Part shown: one piece after another, positions 33,589 through 45,447 of the stretch
Numbering within the stretch: position 1 is the stretch's first letter
Layout: each line of letters starts with the position of its first letter
Assembly: GCF_002878395.1 (NCBI RefSeq)
Contig: NW_025892707.1
Coordinates: 22,631 to 86,630, forward strand
Length of the DNA stretch: 64,000 nucleotides
Reading direction: 5' to 3'
Origin: Capsicum annuum
Lineage: Eukaryota; Streptophyta; Magnoliopsida; Solanales; Solanaceae
Notes under the pieces: model-generated
Seen by the model: the letters and a program-made list of their open reading frames with translations, nothing else
What the model was told of the DNA's origin: nothing
Databases searched by the model: none
Made by a program: the position numbers and the translations under genes

Positions 33589-33930
33589 CTAAAATCCACC
33601 CCAACCCAGATAAGCTGTAAAATTTTGCAGAACGGTCTTTCTTTTTCCCATTATGGCCTCCACATGATTAGATTGGCCAGTTGACAGAGTATAAGTTAAA
33701 TCCTGATCTTGGAACTCAGATTTTGATTTCTTGATATCGAAGTGATGTTTCAATGTAGATTCCACTGCAGTGTTCTTAGAGGGATCATGTTCTAGTTGGT
33801 CCCTAGAGTTCCACATAGATGAGCAACTCATGATTAAAGGAGAAAAAGATTGACCTTCTTTTCCATGTCCACCTTTTTTCAAGAAACTTAGCATCCTCTT
33901 TGAAAATGGTGCTCTAGAAGCTTTAGACAA
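33589..33930 (-). pseudogene. Possible 5' coding fragment of a nuclear NF-YA (CCAAT-binding) transcription factor
   Basis: The open frame is 113 codons long. The part from Met-34 on (MSCSSMWNSRDQLEHDPSKN, then FQDQDLTYTLSTGQSNHVEA) resembles the N-terminal region of plant NF-YA subunits, which carry an FQDQD-SS-T-STGQS motif upstream of the CBF-B domain. The DNA-binding domain itself is absent from the window. If right, this is a nuclear gene fragment inside mitochondrial-type DNA. The resemblance rests on one motif and memory, so it is tentative. Confidence 0.45.
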
Positions 33931-33989
33931 AATATATAGAAAATCACTATGCTACTGTAATAAACTAGAGCTCTCAAGACTGGAGTTAC

Positions 33990-36900
33990 CTTTTGCTTTG
34001 GATAAAGAATGACTTCAGAAATATCTAGTGAGCTTTGGCTCTTGTGCTATTTTCTCTCACTAGAAAACTATTACTGTATTACCTATGGAGTACTATATAC
34101 TAGAATTTCCTTTGCTTTCCCTAATTCTTATATACAAAATTGTTCGAAAAATAAAAAAGGAAAAACAAGACCATCCCTTTAGTCGTCACATATAATACAA
34201 ACCCTCTGTTCCCTCACCACATCTTGTTCCCTCACCATATCTACCTTCTTTTTTTTTCTTCTGGGTATGTTCTTTATTTTTGATAATCCACCCAATCTAA
34301 TTATTATTACCATTTATGACTTTGAAGTAGGAATTTTGAATGATGCTACTCCTCTTCTTCTATATATATAATTGAATATATCTTTGTGATTCAATCGATT
34401 CGATTCTCGTTCTTACCCTTGCTGACTCCCTTTAAGGCCTAAAGCGCATCCAAACCTTGTTCTTATGTATTATTTGTTGGAATAGATAATACATATATGA
34501 TCATTGCATATATAGGTAAGGACTGCTTAGATTTGGACACAAAATGCCTAATTCAAATTAAAATGAACAATGATCCAGGAAATAAGATTTTTCTTTTCTT
34601 AAAAGAGAAAAAAAAATAAAATATATCCACTTTCTGGATTATTGCTGATGTAATCATAAAAAGCTATTTTTTAGGAACCGGATAAAGTTTTTATTTTTGG
34701 CTAACCTAGCACCAAGTCTTTAATAGATTTCTTACCAGAGTTCTATCCTTTAAGACAGGGAAGTTGCATCTACTTTAATTGATGATTTCTCTCTTTTGGC
34801 CTCTATACTATATTACATCAAATAGAAGTGATGATATAGATATTGACCTAACCAAGATAGTATGAATTATCTCATCTTTGATCATAGTGGGTGACTGCGA
34901 GAGATTAGTTTCAAGCTACTGCCTTGAGAGTTGCCTACGAAAGAATTTTGGCTATGCCTGGCTATCATAACATTCATAAAAGAGATCGATAGATAAATAG
35001 AAGAGTCCAACTACAATCATTATTGATTCACCTGGGAGGAGTTCAACCGGTCAAACTCAGAGAGATGAGCCTAATTGTGCCCAAATCCAAAATAGTGAGA
35101 GGATAAGAATGCAACTATCTAATCAGGATCATAGTTCCAACCATTCCTTTGAAGGCCAAAAGGTGAAAAAGTTCTTAGCCGCACTCTTTGCGGAATAGTC
35201 TTATCAAAGAGCTCCCTTTAACAAATCAAGTAAGACAGATGGAATGAAAGAAAGAAAAAGTAGCTCCGCAGCTCGCCCAAAAGAAGATAGACCCACCACT
35301 ATTGATTTGTCAATCCTTGTGCTAGGCCAAAGACATACTCGACATACTAAGACTAAGATGAATCATCTCAGTCCCTCAACAGACATAGTCCCTATATCCC
35401 TAAACTAAATAGGATGCTTATAATCGTGATTATGCCACACTATTTCTTCAGTTACTACTACCCGTGTTGCACCTATAGTGGCAGAGAGTTTGATAAAACT
35501 CTTAAATAAGAAAGATCAATCCTGAATATGCTTCAGCTGATTCTCAAACTAAATCTTTTTATAAGAAAGGAGATATCTATAGAAAGATAATTGCCAGCTT
35601 AGTCTAAATGAAAGTAGGCTAACATAGGAAGAAATGTGAAAGTAGGGGCTGCTAAGCGCCCAGACCCAGAATTCAGTAAAAATAGAGTTCTTGGTATCGA
35701 TCAAGTGAAATTAATATGAATAGTAAGCCAGTACTATATTTATAGATTGGAAAGAAGGGACTCTCCAAAGAGAGGCCCATCCAAATAAAGTTGTCCTAAA
35801 TGAACGAGTTGTCCTAAATGCCCCTTGTTAGCTATCACATAAAGTGGTGAGGGCTTAAGAAGTAAAGCAAACTCAACCAAAAAACAACTCTGTTCCTTCT
35901 TCATTTTCGATTCTTGATATATCTTCACCATTCCTGAATAAAGAAAGAAAGACAAAGAGAAGGTATCAGTGAATAGGTACATAGATACAAGAAACTTTCT
36001 TCATTCGGTTTAGCAGAAGAAAGCTAAGAAAATAAAAAATAGGAAAAGCACTATCAAAGCTTATAATTTTGCAAATACATAAAAGCTATCACCATCTCAA
36101 GTAGTAAAACAAAGTCTTTATGGATCTGTTACTAACATAGACAACTATGAATGGTATTCATTGACAGGAGTGACCACTTTCTATAGAAAGCAAGTAATTC
36201 TAATAGAATGTTAAGGGATTAAAAGAATACGGTATGTAGATCGTGAACCAAGGTTCATAGGTGGACCAAAGTTAAAAGGAAAATTTGTTGGTTAGATGTA
36301 AAAGAATCCAAAGTATAGTTAGTCGAAACCATAGGAACTCTTACAATCCAATCCTAGCTATAGAAAGCTAACTCCCTAAAATGAATGAGTCACTTTCTGG
36401 GCCTTACTCCCCAAAGGAACTCTTATCCTCATAGCTACATGAGCTTCATTAAGATCTGTAGGGTTAGCAATAAAATAATCTCGATTTAAAAATACCTGAG
36501 GTAGGATTACTCAATGATACTTGTTACCTTAACTCCCTTATCCCGTGATGAATCCTTAGAAGGAAAATTATAGGCTAAAAACTCTTTAGCTTTAGATATT
36601 ATAGGAACCCCTAACATAGAACCATAGGCATAGAGCTATCGGGTCATAACTCTTCTCACTCTAGCCTTAGGGTTCTTCTTTCAATAATCTAAAGTCCTTA
36701 TGTGATAATATTCCTAATAAATATTTTGTTTGACTTGACCGTAGGACATCACCTTCCTTAATGCAATGGAAAACTAGGAGCACAAAAGTGATGAAAGCAT
36801 GCCCACTTTCTTCGGCTAACGCAATGGATCAATAAAGAGGAAATTGGTTGAAAATCCTAAGCTAGCCATCAGCCACCCTAACGAATGAAGTCTATTCTTC

Positions 36901-37370
36901 TTATCGAGATAATCATGAGCGGTAAAGCCCTAAAATAAGATCATGGGCCCTAACCTAAGCCTAGGCTACTTTTGTGTGTTCCGATCCTTCTAGTGAGAGC
37001 TTGTAATTATCGCAGTGACCGTAAGCTTGAAACAACAAAAGAATGATCGAGAGCATCTCAAACCACTTAAAGTATTAAATATTAAGCATTAAGCAAAAGC
37101 CTACCTCTACCCAAAAGCAATGGCAAAACAGGCATTAATTTTGTAGAAAGGCTGGCTGCCTTGCAGGGTCGATTACTTAGTTTACCGGTACTACACTATG
37201 ATGGGTAGACGTAAGACCTGAAACCATAATAAAGACAAGATAATTAATGGGAGGATGTATGTGGTTTTGGATGAGTGCAGACTCAGTTAGTATACAAGAT
37301 CATCAATATAGTAATAGGATGCATCTGCTGAAGCTAAGACTCATGCAACAAAAATATGAACCCAAGCTCA
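33990..37370. other. Presumed mitochondrial spacer, no gene recognised
   Basis: No exon, tRNA or retroelement motif was found. The minus frame 35740-35982 is unsupported. Confidence 0.3.
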
Positions 37371-37379
37371 ACCATAGTT

Positions 37380-37610
37380 GGTTTGGGTTGTAAATGTTTT
37401 GTTGTAGACTAAAGTTTTCATACTCCAAAGGCAGTCCAACAAGAAGGAATGTAAACATATCAGATTAGGACACCGGTGCATTGATAGATGCCAAGGAGTC
37501 AAAACTGTTCTTGAATGTATGTAGGTAAGCCTCCATAAATGGATTTACTTTCTTCTTTATTTTAAAAGAATATTTAAACCATACTTTAGAGAGGGTATCT
37601 TTGAACCTTG
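37380..37610 (-). pseudogene. Ty1/copia gag fragment
   Basis: On the minus strand, YLHTFKNSFDSLASINAPVS is followed by a stop and then FTFLLVGLPLEYENFSLQQN. The spacing to the GLPxEYE motif is that of the gag (UBN2-type) region of plant copia elements. No LTR or pol is found next to it. The minus frame at 38101-38406 may be decayed flanking sequence of the same element but shows no motif. Confidence 0.55.
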
Positions 37611-37619
37611 TTGGAGCTC

Positions 37620-39060
37620 TTCTTCCCTTTTCTAGATAGGAAAGGAGTTCCCTTCTCCTTTCTTTTCATTTTCACTTACATACATTAATCTAGGTCCAAC
37701 CTTGCTTGCATTCAGTTATCAAGATGTATGTCTACTCTTTTGTTTATATACGTAAGCTCCCGATTAGTCATAATCGCACTTTTGTACAATATCTAATACA
37801 TATTAAAGTACATACCGACCAAGCATAAATAGAGTAGCCTGCAGATTGGTGCCCGATGACACGGTAAAGGTTGAACCATCAACAACTCTACATACAAAAA
37901 AAAATCTTTAGTTCCTATCAACGAATTTCCCAACAAGAAAACTGCCATGGTAATGTGATATTATGGTCATAATGACTAAACTATCCATTAGAAAATCATT
38001 AGATAGATCAGTAGGCGGTGAAGGTCCAATAGACCTAAAATATATAGGACCAAATTCTTGTTGGTACTTGTATTCCTACAAAGAGCGTCTTTGTTGTACA
38101 TCATGAATATTTATGTTCACACACCTCTCCACATCCATCACCAGGATTTTGGTAGTAATCAAACTCAACTATTATGTTAACCTTAACATTTGTTGATACT
38201 AGTTTGAGAGAACCAATGGAGAAGGGTACAACAATCTTCTGCATTAGGTTTTCCACAGTAATATATACCATAGAGGGAGAACTCCTAATAAAAGAACTAT
38301 GAGATAGGGATTTGAAATTGAGTTGCTTCTCTCTCTTGTTCCTTATCTGGTTCCTGCTAGTAGCTTGGAAGTAAGCTACCCGCGCTATATAGAAAGAGAA
38401 GAGCAATCGTATTGAAGAAATAAAGATGACTCAAAGAGGGATAAGCCAAAAGGGAAAATGGGGATGCATCTATAACCCTTGAATAAGAAGGAATTCAAGT
38501 AAGCGGGGGAAATTCAATTAGAAGAGAATGACCCTCATTTTGACTTTCCACTCTCTAAAAAACGTCTACCTTAGCTAAATGCAAACCCTAACTAAGAAAA
38601 TAAAGTATTCCCTAATCTATCTCATAGTATTACTAAAACAATATGGACTCATCTCAAAAGAGATGCAGCTAATTTACCTTCCTTAGGTCTCAAATGTTAT
38701 TGATTCAATACAGTGGATAAAGAATTACCTAGACTTTATATTTCTTCTTAGTCTCGCCTGCTATCATAAGAACCTTAAAGACCAGGTGACTAGACATATT
38801 GATTCTTTGATAGTTCCCTTTAGTAGGTATGAAACTTTATTATTCTAGGTTATTTGGTATTGCCTTCTTTTGTGGAATCCTAGGAATTTTGTATAGAGAA
38901 AAAAGACAGTCTTCAAGTTGAACTAGCTCTAGGGTTGCTGAAATCCTCTTTGCCTTTGATGGAGTATATGTTTTTATGTTAGAAAAACCTCTGCCTTAAG
39001 GAAAAGTGTATAACCTAAGGCTACGAACCAAAAGAGAGGCTAGGTCTCAATCAACAGTAC
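37620..39060. other. Spacer, no gene recognised
   Basis: It holds the unassigned minus frame 38101-38406 (101 codons, basic N terminus). Nothing else is seen. Confidence 0.3.
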
Positions 39061-39063
39061 GAA

Positions 39064-39190
39064 AACAAAATAAATCCACTTCATTTATCACAATGAATTC
39101 TATTTGTTCGATACACTATTTTCAATAACAAAATAGATCCACTTCATTTATCACAAAAAAATCTATTTGTTCGATACACTATTGTCAATA
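39064..39190 (+). repeat. Tandem repeat, two ~62-bp units
   Basis: ATCCACTTCATTTATCACA and CTATTTGTTCGATACACTAT occur twice in the same order, separated by about 62 bp. Confidence 0.85.
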
Positions 39191-39498
39191 TAAATATTGA
39201 ATAGTGAAATTTTTTTTTTAAAACAAATTCCATAAGAGAAGAAGAGGAGGCAATGAAGGAACTGATAGATGTGTGTTGAGAAGTTCAATACCTTTTTGAT
39301 CGAGAAAATGTCCTTGCTTGTACTTCTCTTTATTTTTTGAGATTGGGTTGGTGTAGAGTGTACGTCTTGTCTAGCCAATGCTTTGCATGAACATCTCAAT
39401 GTTAAAGATAAAAGAAATGAGGGCAATAATAGATGAGGTGAGTGTTCTCAATGATAAAATCATGATGGAAAAAGCCCGAGGAGAATTCTCAATTCGAT

Positions 39499-39735
39499 AT
39501 GTTAGAAGATGTAAAATCAATGGGTGCATGAGCTACTACAATTGCTTTAGTGAGAGCTGCTATCGATATTAGAAACGTCCTTAATTCCTCGATTCATTCC
39601 ATGGCGCGAAATCCATCATTGGCAAAATAATTATTTGGATATGCCATTTTAGGCTTTGATCTAACCAAAGCTATTGCATCATTTGCCCCAATAATGGCCT
39701 TTTCAATCTCATTTACATTCCAAGTCCTTTACTAA
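39499..39735 (+). pseudogene. atp9: ATP synthase subunit 9 (c), decayed
   Basis: Atp9 forms the proton-carrying c-ring of the Fo part. From ATG at 39499 the frame reads MLEDVKSMGA, a stop, ATTIALVRAAIDI, then IHSMARNPSLAK, a stop, LFGYAILGFDLTKAIASFAP, ending at 39735 (78 codons). Order and length match plant atp9. Two stops, several Gly-to-charged changes (in the GxGxGxG packing motif) and Glu-to-Lys at the proton-binding helix (LTKAIA for LTEAIA) show that it cannot function. It is the only recognised mitochondrial protein gene on the plus strand here. Confidence 0.93.
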
Positions 39736-39739
39736 TCAT

Positions 39740-42630
39740 TTATAGTGGGTGGATAAGCAAGATCGGATCCCCATTTAGTAAATGCTTGAGAAGGTCAGTG
39801 AGGTTCCTGATATGGTGAAATATCTTTTAGTATAGTGGGAAGAAGACAGATGGGAGCGAGTAAAGCTAGAGAAAATCAAGTTTCAGTGGTGGGTTATCTT
39901 TGCGGTCCCACAAATTAGTAACAAGAGTGGAAATATTGGGTAAATCCATAAGCATTAATCTTATGTGATCCAATCTGAGCAATGAATCAAAACATTTCCC
40001 AATAAATATAGGATTCGTCGAATGTGAATTCTTGAGCAAAGCTTATTATAAAGTATGGTTTTACTTTTTGTCACTTAGAAGGGTAAGGATCGGCTGGATT
40101 CGTTGGAGTCACCATAGATTGCACCATTGGCAACGATGCTTTTGAGTGCCCCTAACCTTGAGGGGGCTGTAGATCGAGTTCTGGGCTAAGGTTACTAGTT
40201 TCATAGCCCTTCATAACTCCCTTCCAGAAAAAAGTTCAGCATATCTACCAGCTTACAAAAAATGACCAAAGAACAAAAAATCTGCACCTCATGATGAGCT
40301 TGACTGGTACTCTAAGTTGAATGTGATCCAATCTGGCAAATCTGGCTCAACGTATGCTCTAGCTCCAAGATTTTGCTCTTATTGCTAGATCTTTTTTATG
40401 CCTGTCACTGAAGAAAAAAGATCATATGTCTCTTATCTATTATTTTTTATGTGAATAGAGGTTAGGTATGATGGACTAGAATTCCACAGTAGAAAGAGCC
40501 ATGTGCACCAACCCTTAGCATTAGTGCATCTATGTGTTCTTTTAACATTCTATATCTTAGTGCAGAAATGCCCTCTTAAGTACTTTAGTTAGAATACGGA
40601 GGATTGATTGATTGGTAGCCATAAAAGTGGCCCCGAAAACCTTTATTTGTCAGGTGTATATTTAATAGGGAGTGTAATGTAAGTGAGGGTGTGCCTCCCC
40701 CTCCCCCTTTACTTGCAAGAAGTAGTTAGTGGTCCAGGAAACTCTCTTTCAAGTCTTATCGGTCGAGTAGAAAAAGAAAGCCAAACCATTTAGTGGTGAG
40801 TTGGTGGATCAGATATGCCTTTCGTCGATCAGATATAGTCGATAAAAGCAATAAAAAATAGAAATGCAATGGTGGCTGTCTAGCTGCAATCTTTGGTTTT
40901 GTTTGGCCTCAATGAGAAGGAAATGTGAGAATCCCTCTTAGCTCTCATTTTTTACTACAATGTCCATTCCTTTCTGACTTCCCTGGGTAATACACTAGAA
41001 ACAGGGACTTACCATTTGCCATTCTAGTGGGTACATTTTTTGACTCGTGTTATAGATGCTAAAAAGCTATTTTGCATTTTTTAGAATGAGACAGTGAGTC
41101 TAGACTTTCGGTCTTTAGTTTCTCAAGTGAGAATCTATTCTAGATTGACAAGAGAATTAGCTTAGAAGTTAGTAGTGGGAGAATCCTATTCTATAGAAAA
41201 GCCTTACTCCAATTGGCCTTTGGTTGGAGTCTTCTGAATCTCTATAGTCATCTAGTTGTTAAGAAAAAGCAAAGTCCCTTGACGCTTAAGTAAAAGGCCG
41301 ACCTTCCTATAAAAATAATGAGAAAAAGACCTATACGAATTAATCCCTATGCTCGGATGCCCCTATTAGAGCTATCTCCAGTGGAAAAGACTAATATCTA
41401 AATAGGATGACATAGCTTCATACTACTCGGTCTATTTTATTTTGCTCATTAGGTTCAACCATCCATAAAAGCATTAATAAAATACTTACCTAGTGAAGAA
41501 TTCCCATATAGAAAGGCTACATCTTGGTGACGTTCTTACGAGCTATTTGTCTAGACCCTCCTCAAACCTCTTAAGAAAAGATAGGCAAACCTCCTTAGAG
41601 GTGGAGTGACTTATGGCTATAAGAAGAGAAATCGAATAAAAGAAGGGCTTCGATCGATTAAACTTTAGCAAATAGTCCATAGCAGATAGATTGAGTTTTA
41701 GGCCTGCATCTGGTCTTGTTTTGGTTTAAACCAGAGCAACAGATAATGGATAAAGAGAAATGAGTAGCGAAAGCCTGCTAAGCTATTACAATTAATAAAA
41801 GAAATGGATTTAAACTCCCAAGATAAAAGAGACAGGTGGGATTAGGAAATCCAAGTCTTAGATTCCAGATTTAGTAGCCGTGTTCATTGACAACCAAGTG
41901 GCAACTACTTTGATGCTCTCGGTCCCCCATCTTAAGGAAAGCAAGAAGTTTCAAAATCTCATCTCAATAGGAGCCTTACTGCCATTCCCAGCTTAAGAGT
42001 CTACACCTCTCAACAAAGTGAATGTTATGGAACCTCCGAGAGGGACTTCCCTGAGTAAAGAGATAAGTAAGGGTAAGAGTCTTATTCGAGTGAGATCCTA
42101 TCCCATGCCTCACTAAATGAAAGAAAGTAAGAGAGAGAGTGGCCACCTATTTCAACAATAAATATAAAAGAATTCATTGTCCTAAGGCTGTCACTGAATG
42201 AATCTGGTAACAAATGTCACCAAAGAGGTTTAGGTGAGTTCGTCGCATCGCCTCCTCCATAATTTTTTTTAATTTTTGGACTTTTTGTTTTAAAATAGAG
42301 AAAAAGTAAAAACTAAGGGTACACTTTCTAGAAGATTTGCTCAAAGCTTTTTGGTCGCCTGCTATCTTAAAACCTCTTTTCTTGTGGGGGCAGGAGTGGA
42401 AAGAGCACTTCAAGAAAAAATCACATGCCACTGTGAAAGGTTTCACATTGGGGTATCTGACCCTCCATGTCTCCACCTACTTGTGGAATAGGGGGCTTCC
42501 TTAATATTAAGGTGTCAAGGCAGTCGAAGAAGGCCATAAGTGGAAGCAACCGATACTTTGATCATTCAATTAACTCCTTACTACCAGTCCGTGCTTGCTG
42601 TCATGATGGAAAAAATAGGGGTTCCATCAG
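39740..42630. other. Presumed mitochondrial spacer
   Basis: No gene recognised. A minus frame at 42174-42476 (100 codons, basic, Cys-rich centre) is unsupported. Confidence 0.3.
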
Positions 42631-42633
42631 TTT

Positions 42634-42706
42634 TACCTACTATTGGATTTGATCCAGTGACTCTCGTTGTACGAAAGTGATACTTTAACTGCTGAGTCAA
42701 GTAGGT
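42634..42706 (-). tRNA. trnM: Plastid-type tRNA-Met copy with altered anticodon (pseudogene)
   Basis: Read on the minus strand, 73 bp fold into a cloverleaf with acceptor ACCTACT pairing AGTAGGT, D-arm CTCAGCAGTTA, and T-arm TCACTGGATCAAATCCAATAG. It matches the plastid elongator trnM(CAU) that plant mitochondria adopted. The loop reads TTCGTAC, so CAU has become CGU (A to G), and the anticodon stem is weakened. Confidence 0.85.
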
Positions 42707-42709
42707 CAA

Positions 42710-43205
42710 GCTGATTCAAGTCACCCTATAACATAAATCCACACAACCAAAGTAGCCCTTACTATACAAGGGGAAAGAGCACTAAGAAAGAGAGAGCGTT
42801 ATTACTATACAAAATGAAAAAATGGCTAGCACGCTAAGCTAAGATCAACCAATATTCGAACATGGAGCCATTCTTTCTCAATCGTCTGTCTTAATAATTA
42901 GATTCTGATTCATGCAGTCCTTCTCTACTGCAATGGTCTTTTCACTCCCCACTCTCCACCATACAAAAATCTTTCCACTATATCTCAGGAGTAGTCAAAG
43001 AAAGTACGACAGGTTCGAGTAGGAATAAATTGACTAAGAAGTAGGGCGTACAATAATGTATTAATTCATTCAACAAGATCGGATCGGATCATAGTCAACA
43101 TTTGATCTTTTCTAGGATCTGCTACACATAGGAACTTCCATAAATAGATCAATGGTTACTTCTACTGATAAAGCGACAGAATAGTCCCACGAGACCCATC
43201 TCATC
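42710..43205. other. Presumed mitochondrial spacer
   Basis: Nothing recognised between the tRNA and the mitovirus copy. Confidence 0.35.
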
Positions 43206-43210
43206 CATTA

Positions 43211-44950
43211 TCAATTGAGTAAAAAAGTGTGTTCAAGGATTTCTCGTTCACCATCAAAGACCAACTCTTCTGGGAAGAGATGTATCTCCTTAGGTTTTAA
43301 ATTCGTCCAAATATAATCCACTAACTTTTTTTTAGATAAGGATTGAAGGGCTTGGCCCTTCCAATCCAATATTCTAAAGGTAGAGGATTTTACCTGTTTG
43401 GCTTTCAAGCAACAACAGTCAATTTTTTCCATCATTTTGGCTGGGTAGAGTAATGACATGAATGAAACCTATATCCTTCTCCTCCCAACCTTTGTAAAAA
43501 AAATATTTATTGAATACTTGGTTGAGATATTACAAAGGCCAAGAGTTGTCCTACAAGAAAGTAATGACCGACGAGATACATGAGATAAATCCACTTGTAT
43601 GGACTTAGTCCAATACCTCTTGGTGAACTTGATGGTACCATTGTTAGAAATTATTGATTTTAATTTTGAAATTGTAAGACCAATACTATCCAATAACTTC
43701 ATATACTGCTCTACCACCTTTATGTCGGTGATCAAGATATCATTACCTAATAAAACATAAACAGCAAAAGGAGTTGTCCTTGTTGGTTATTTATATTTTA
43801 CAGACAACCATATTATATAGTGGTGTGACAATGAAAAGAGAGACCAGGATCCATAGTAACCAAGAGGCTATCCAGTAAGAAAGGTTATCTCTGATATTTT
43901 CTTAACAATCAGTTTATCCAATAAGAAAGTGCTAAGACCCAGAAAACTGTTGACTATTGAAGATGCAAGAGAACTCCCTCACATGCAAGACATGAGGTAG
44001 TATATCACACTCAATGTCCAACATCCCGTTGTAAATTTAAATCAAAAGAAAATAAAAATAAACTTTTCTTCTTCTTGAAAATATGCAAGGGAAGTTCCTG
44101 GTCGAACGTTCCATCAGTTGGAATTCTGGATAGAACCTTTATAGCCCATTTATGAACAGGAAACAGGAGTCTTTGATTGATATAATTACAAATTGCAAAG
44201 AACTGTCTCTTACAACCTCCCTCAATCACCTGAGCTAACCTACCTGTTACCAATGGAACCCTAGTGTAGGTCCCTAAAATAGAACTAAAGTAAGGACCTA
44301 TATATTTTTCAAAATATTCAAGGGAGTCCATGGAAAATCGAGTATTATTGGAATAAAAAAGGTAATATACCATTTTTGACCACAATATACCAAGTGAAAA
44401 GAACCCATCTGGAATTAAATAAATTTTATTTATATTCCAGATAAATGCCGCCAATTCATGCTTAAGATTAAAAAAAATATTATTGTCTTTTGCATATTTG
44501 TTGGATGCCTTATCAATGTTATCTTCCACTTTTAATCCAAAACTATGGACGAAAGTATCTAATAAGGGAGTACTTTTCCAAGTAGGTTCCCAAGACATTC
44601 CTAATTCCAAGGGAATGTCTTGAAGGAATAGTAAATAAATGGGTTGGAGTTCCTTGAACAAAGTTTTCATTTTATCCAGGACTCCTAGGACACAACCAAT
44701 ATCAGGGTATGGAGTGTCTATAGAAGAGAAGGTTCCCTTTCTAACCTTTTTGGCAACTAAAATCAACTCAGTCAAACGAAATTAAGATAGGTATATCCTT
44801 ACCAATCTACCATGATCAGACTTTGCTCGTATACGTTTTCGCAACACAACAGGTATGATCTTGGGGATACCAAATCTGGTCAGGGATATGGGAACAGGGA
44901 GGGAATCACTATTTTGGTAATTCCCCTCATAATAACACCGATGATTCTAT
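43211..44950 (-). pseudogene. Endogenous mitovirus RNA-dependent RNA polymerase, broken
   Basis: Mitoviruses are capsidless RNA replicons of mitochondria, and copies of their single gene (RdRp) are known in plant mitochondrial and nuclear genomes. Reading leftward, pieces appear in the right order. An N-terminal block with RFGIPKI lies at about 44780-44910. A 254-codon open stretch (44011-44775) contains IPTDGTFDQ and the FSFDL start of motif A. A GYYGSWSLFSLSHH-type motif B lies at about 43820-43890. The motif C region near 43745-43760 reads GND in place of the catalytic GDD. The thumb and C-terminal parts are in frames 43469-43735 and 43211-43459. At least three frame breaks and stops separate the pieces, so it cannot encode a polymerase. 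It sits at the right end of the mitochondrial block. Confidence 0.85.
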
Positions 44951-44989
44951 GACCCAAAGATTCAAAGGTCAAATTGTTGAATGAGATTG

Positions 44990-45447
44990 AAGATATATTT
45001 AAAGTGGTTTCAAATTAATCATGCAATCAATTTAATGATAATGAATAATTTTTTGATAAAAAAGGTCCAAATACTACATGTGCAGAAAAGTTTCAAATAA
45101 ATTTTCAGCAATCCTAATATCTTTAAAAATAAAATCAATTTTCAACACATACTTGTATTAACACATGGGCTCCACTTTCAACCCTGCTAATGTTTAATGT
45201 TTGGGCTTTTTTATATACATACATACATACATACATATATATATATATACTCTTAATGTATGAGCTCCACTTGTAACTTGTGCTCAGTTTTAATGTACAA
45301 GACTCTCCTTTCAACCCTATTTACTTATAATACAAGGCTTCAATAATATTAACCATGCTTTTGTTTGTAATGAATAAGGCTTTAATTTTTAACCCATATT
45401 AATTTTAACCATAATACGCAATAGTGATATATGAAGATTATATGAAG
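44990..45447. other. AT-rich nuclear spacer at the right edge of the mitochondrial block
   Basis: The composition changes to AT-rich nuclear style near 44990. No gene is seen. It contains the microsatellite listed separately. Confidence 0.5.
45212..45250 (+). repeat. (ACAT)n(AT)n microsatellite
   Basis: About six ACAT units are followed by an AT tract. Confidence 0.9.

Larger units (their letters stand above)
3658..45000. other. Nuclear insertion of mitochondrial DNA (NUMT), about 41 kb
   Basis: Five anchors, spread from 7985 to 42706, are clear remains of plant mitochondrial loci: nad4L-atp4, nad1 exons with rps13, cox3-sdh4, atp9 and trnM. Long stretches between them have the look of plant mitochondrial spacer. 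Most protein genes contain in-frame stops, and no nuclear gene structure replaces them, so this is not an active mitochondrial chromosome. Ty3/gypsy and CACTA elements flank it, showing a nuclear location. The edges are inferred: the left lies between 3657 and about 7985, and the right between 42706 and about 45000, depending on whether the mitovirus copy belongs to the mitochondrial DNA. Confidence 0.85.
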
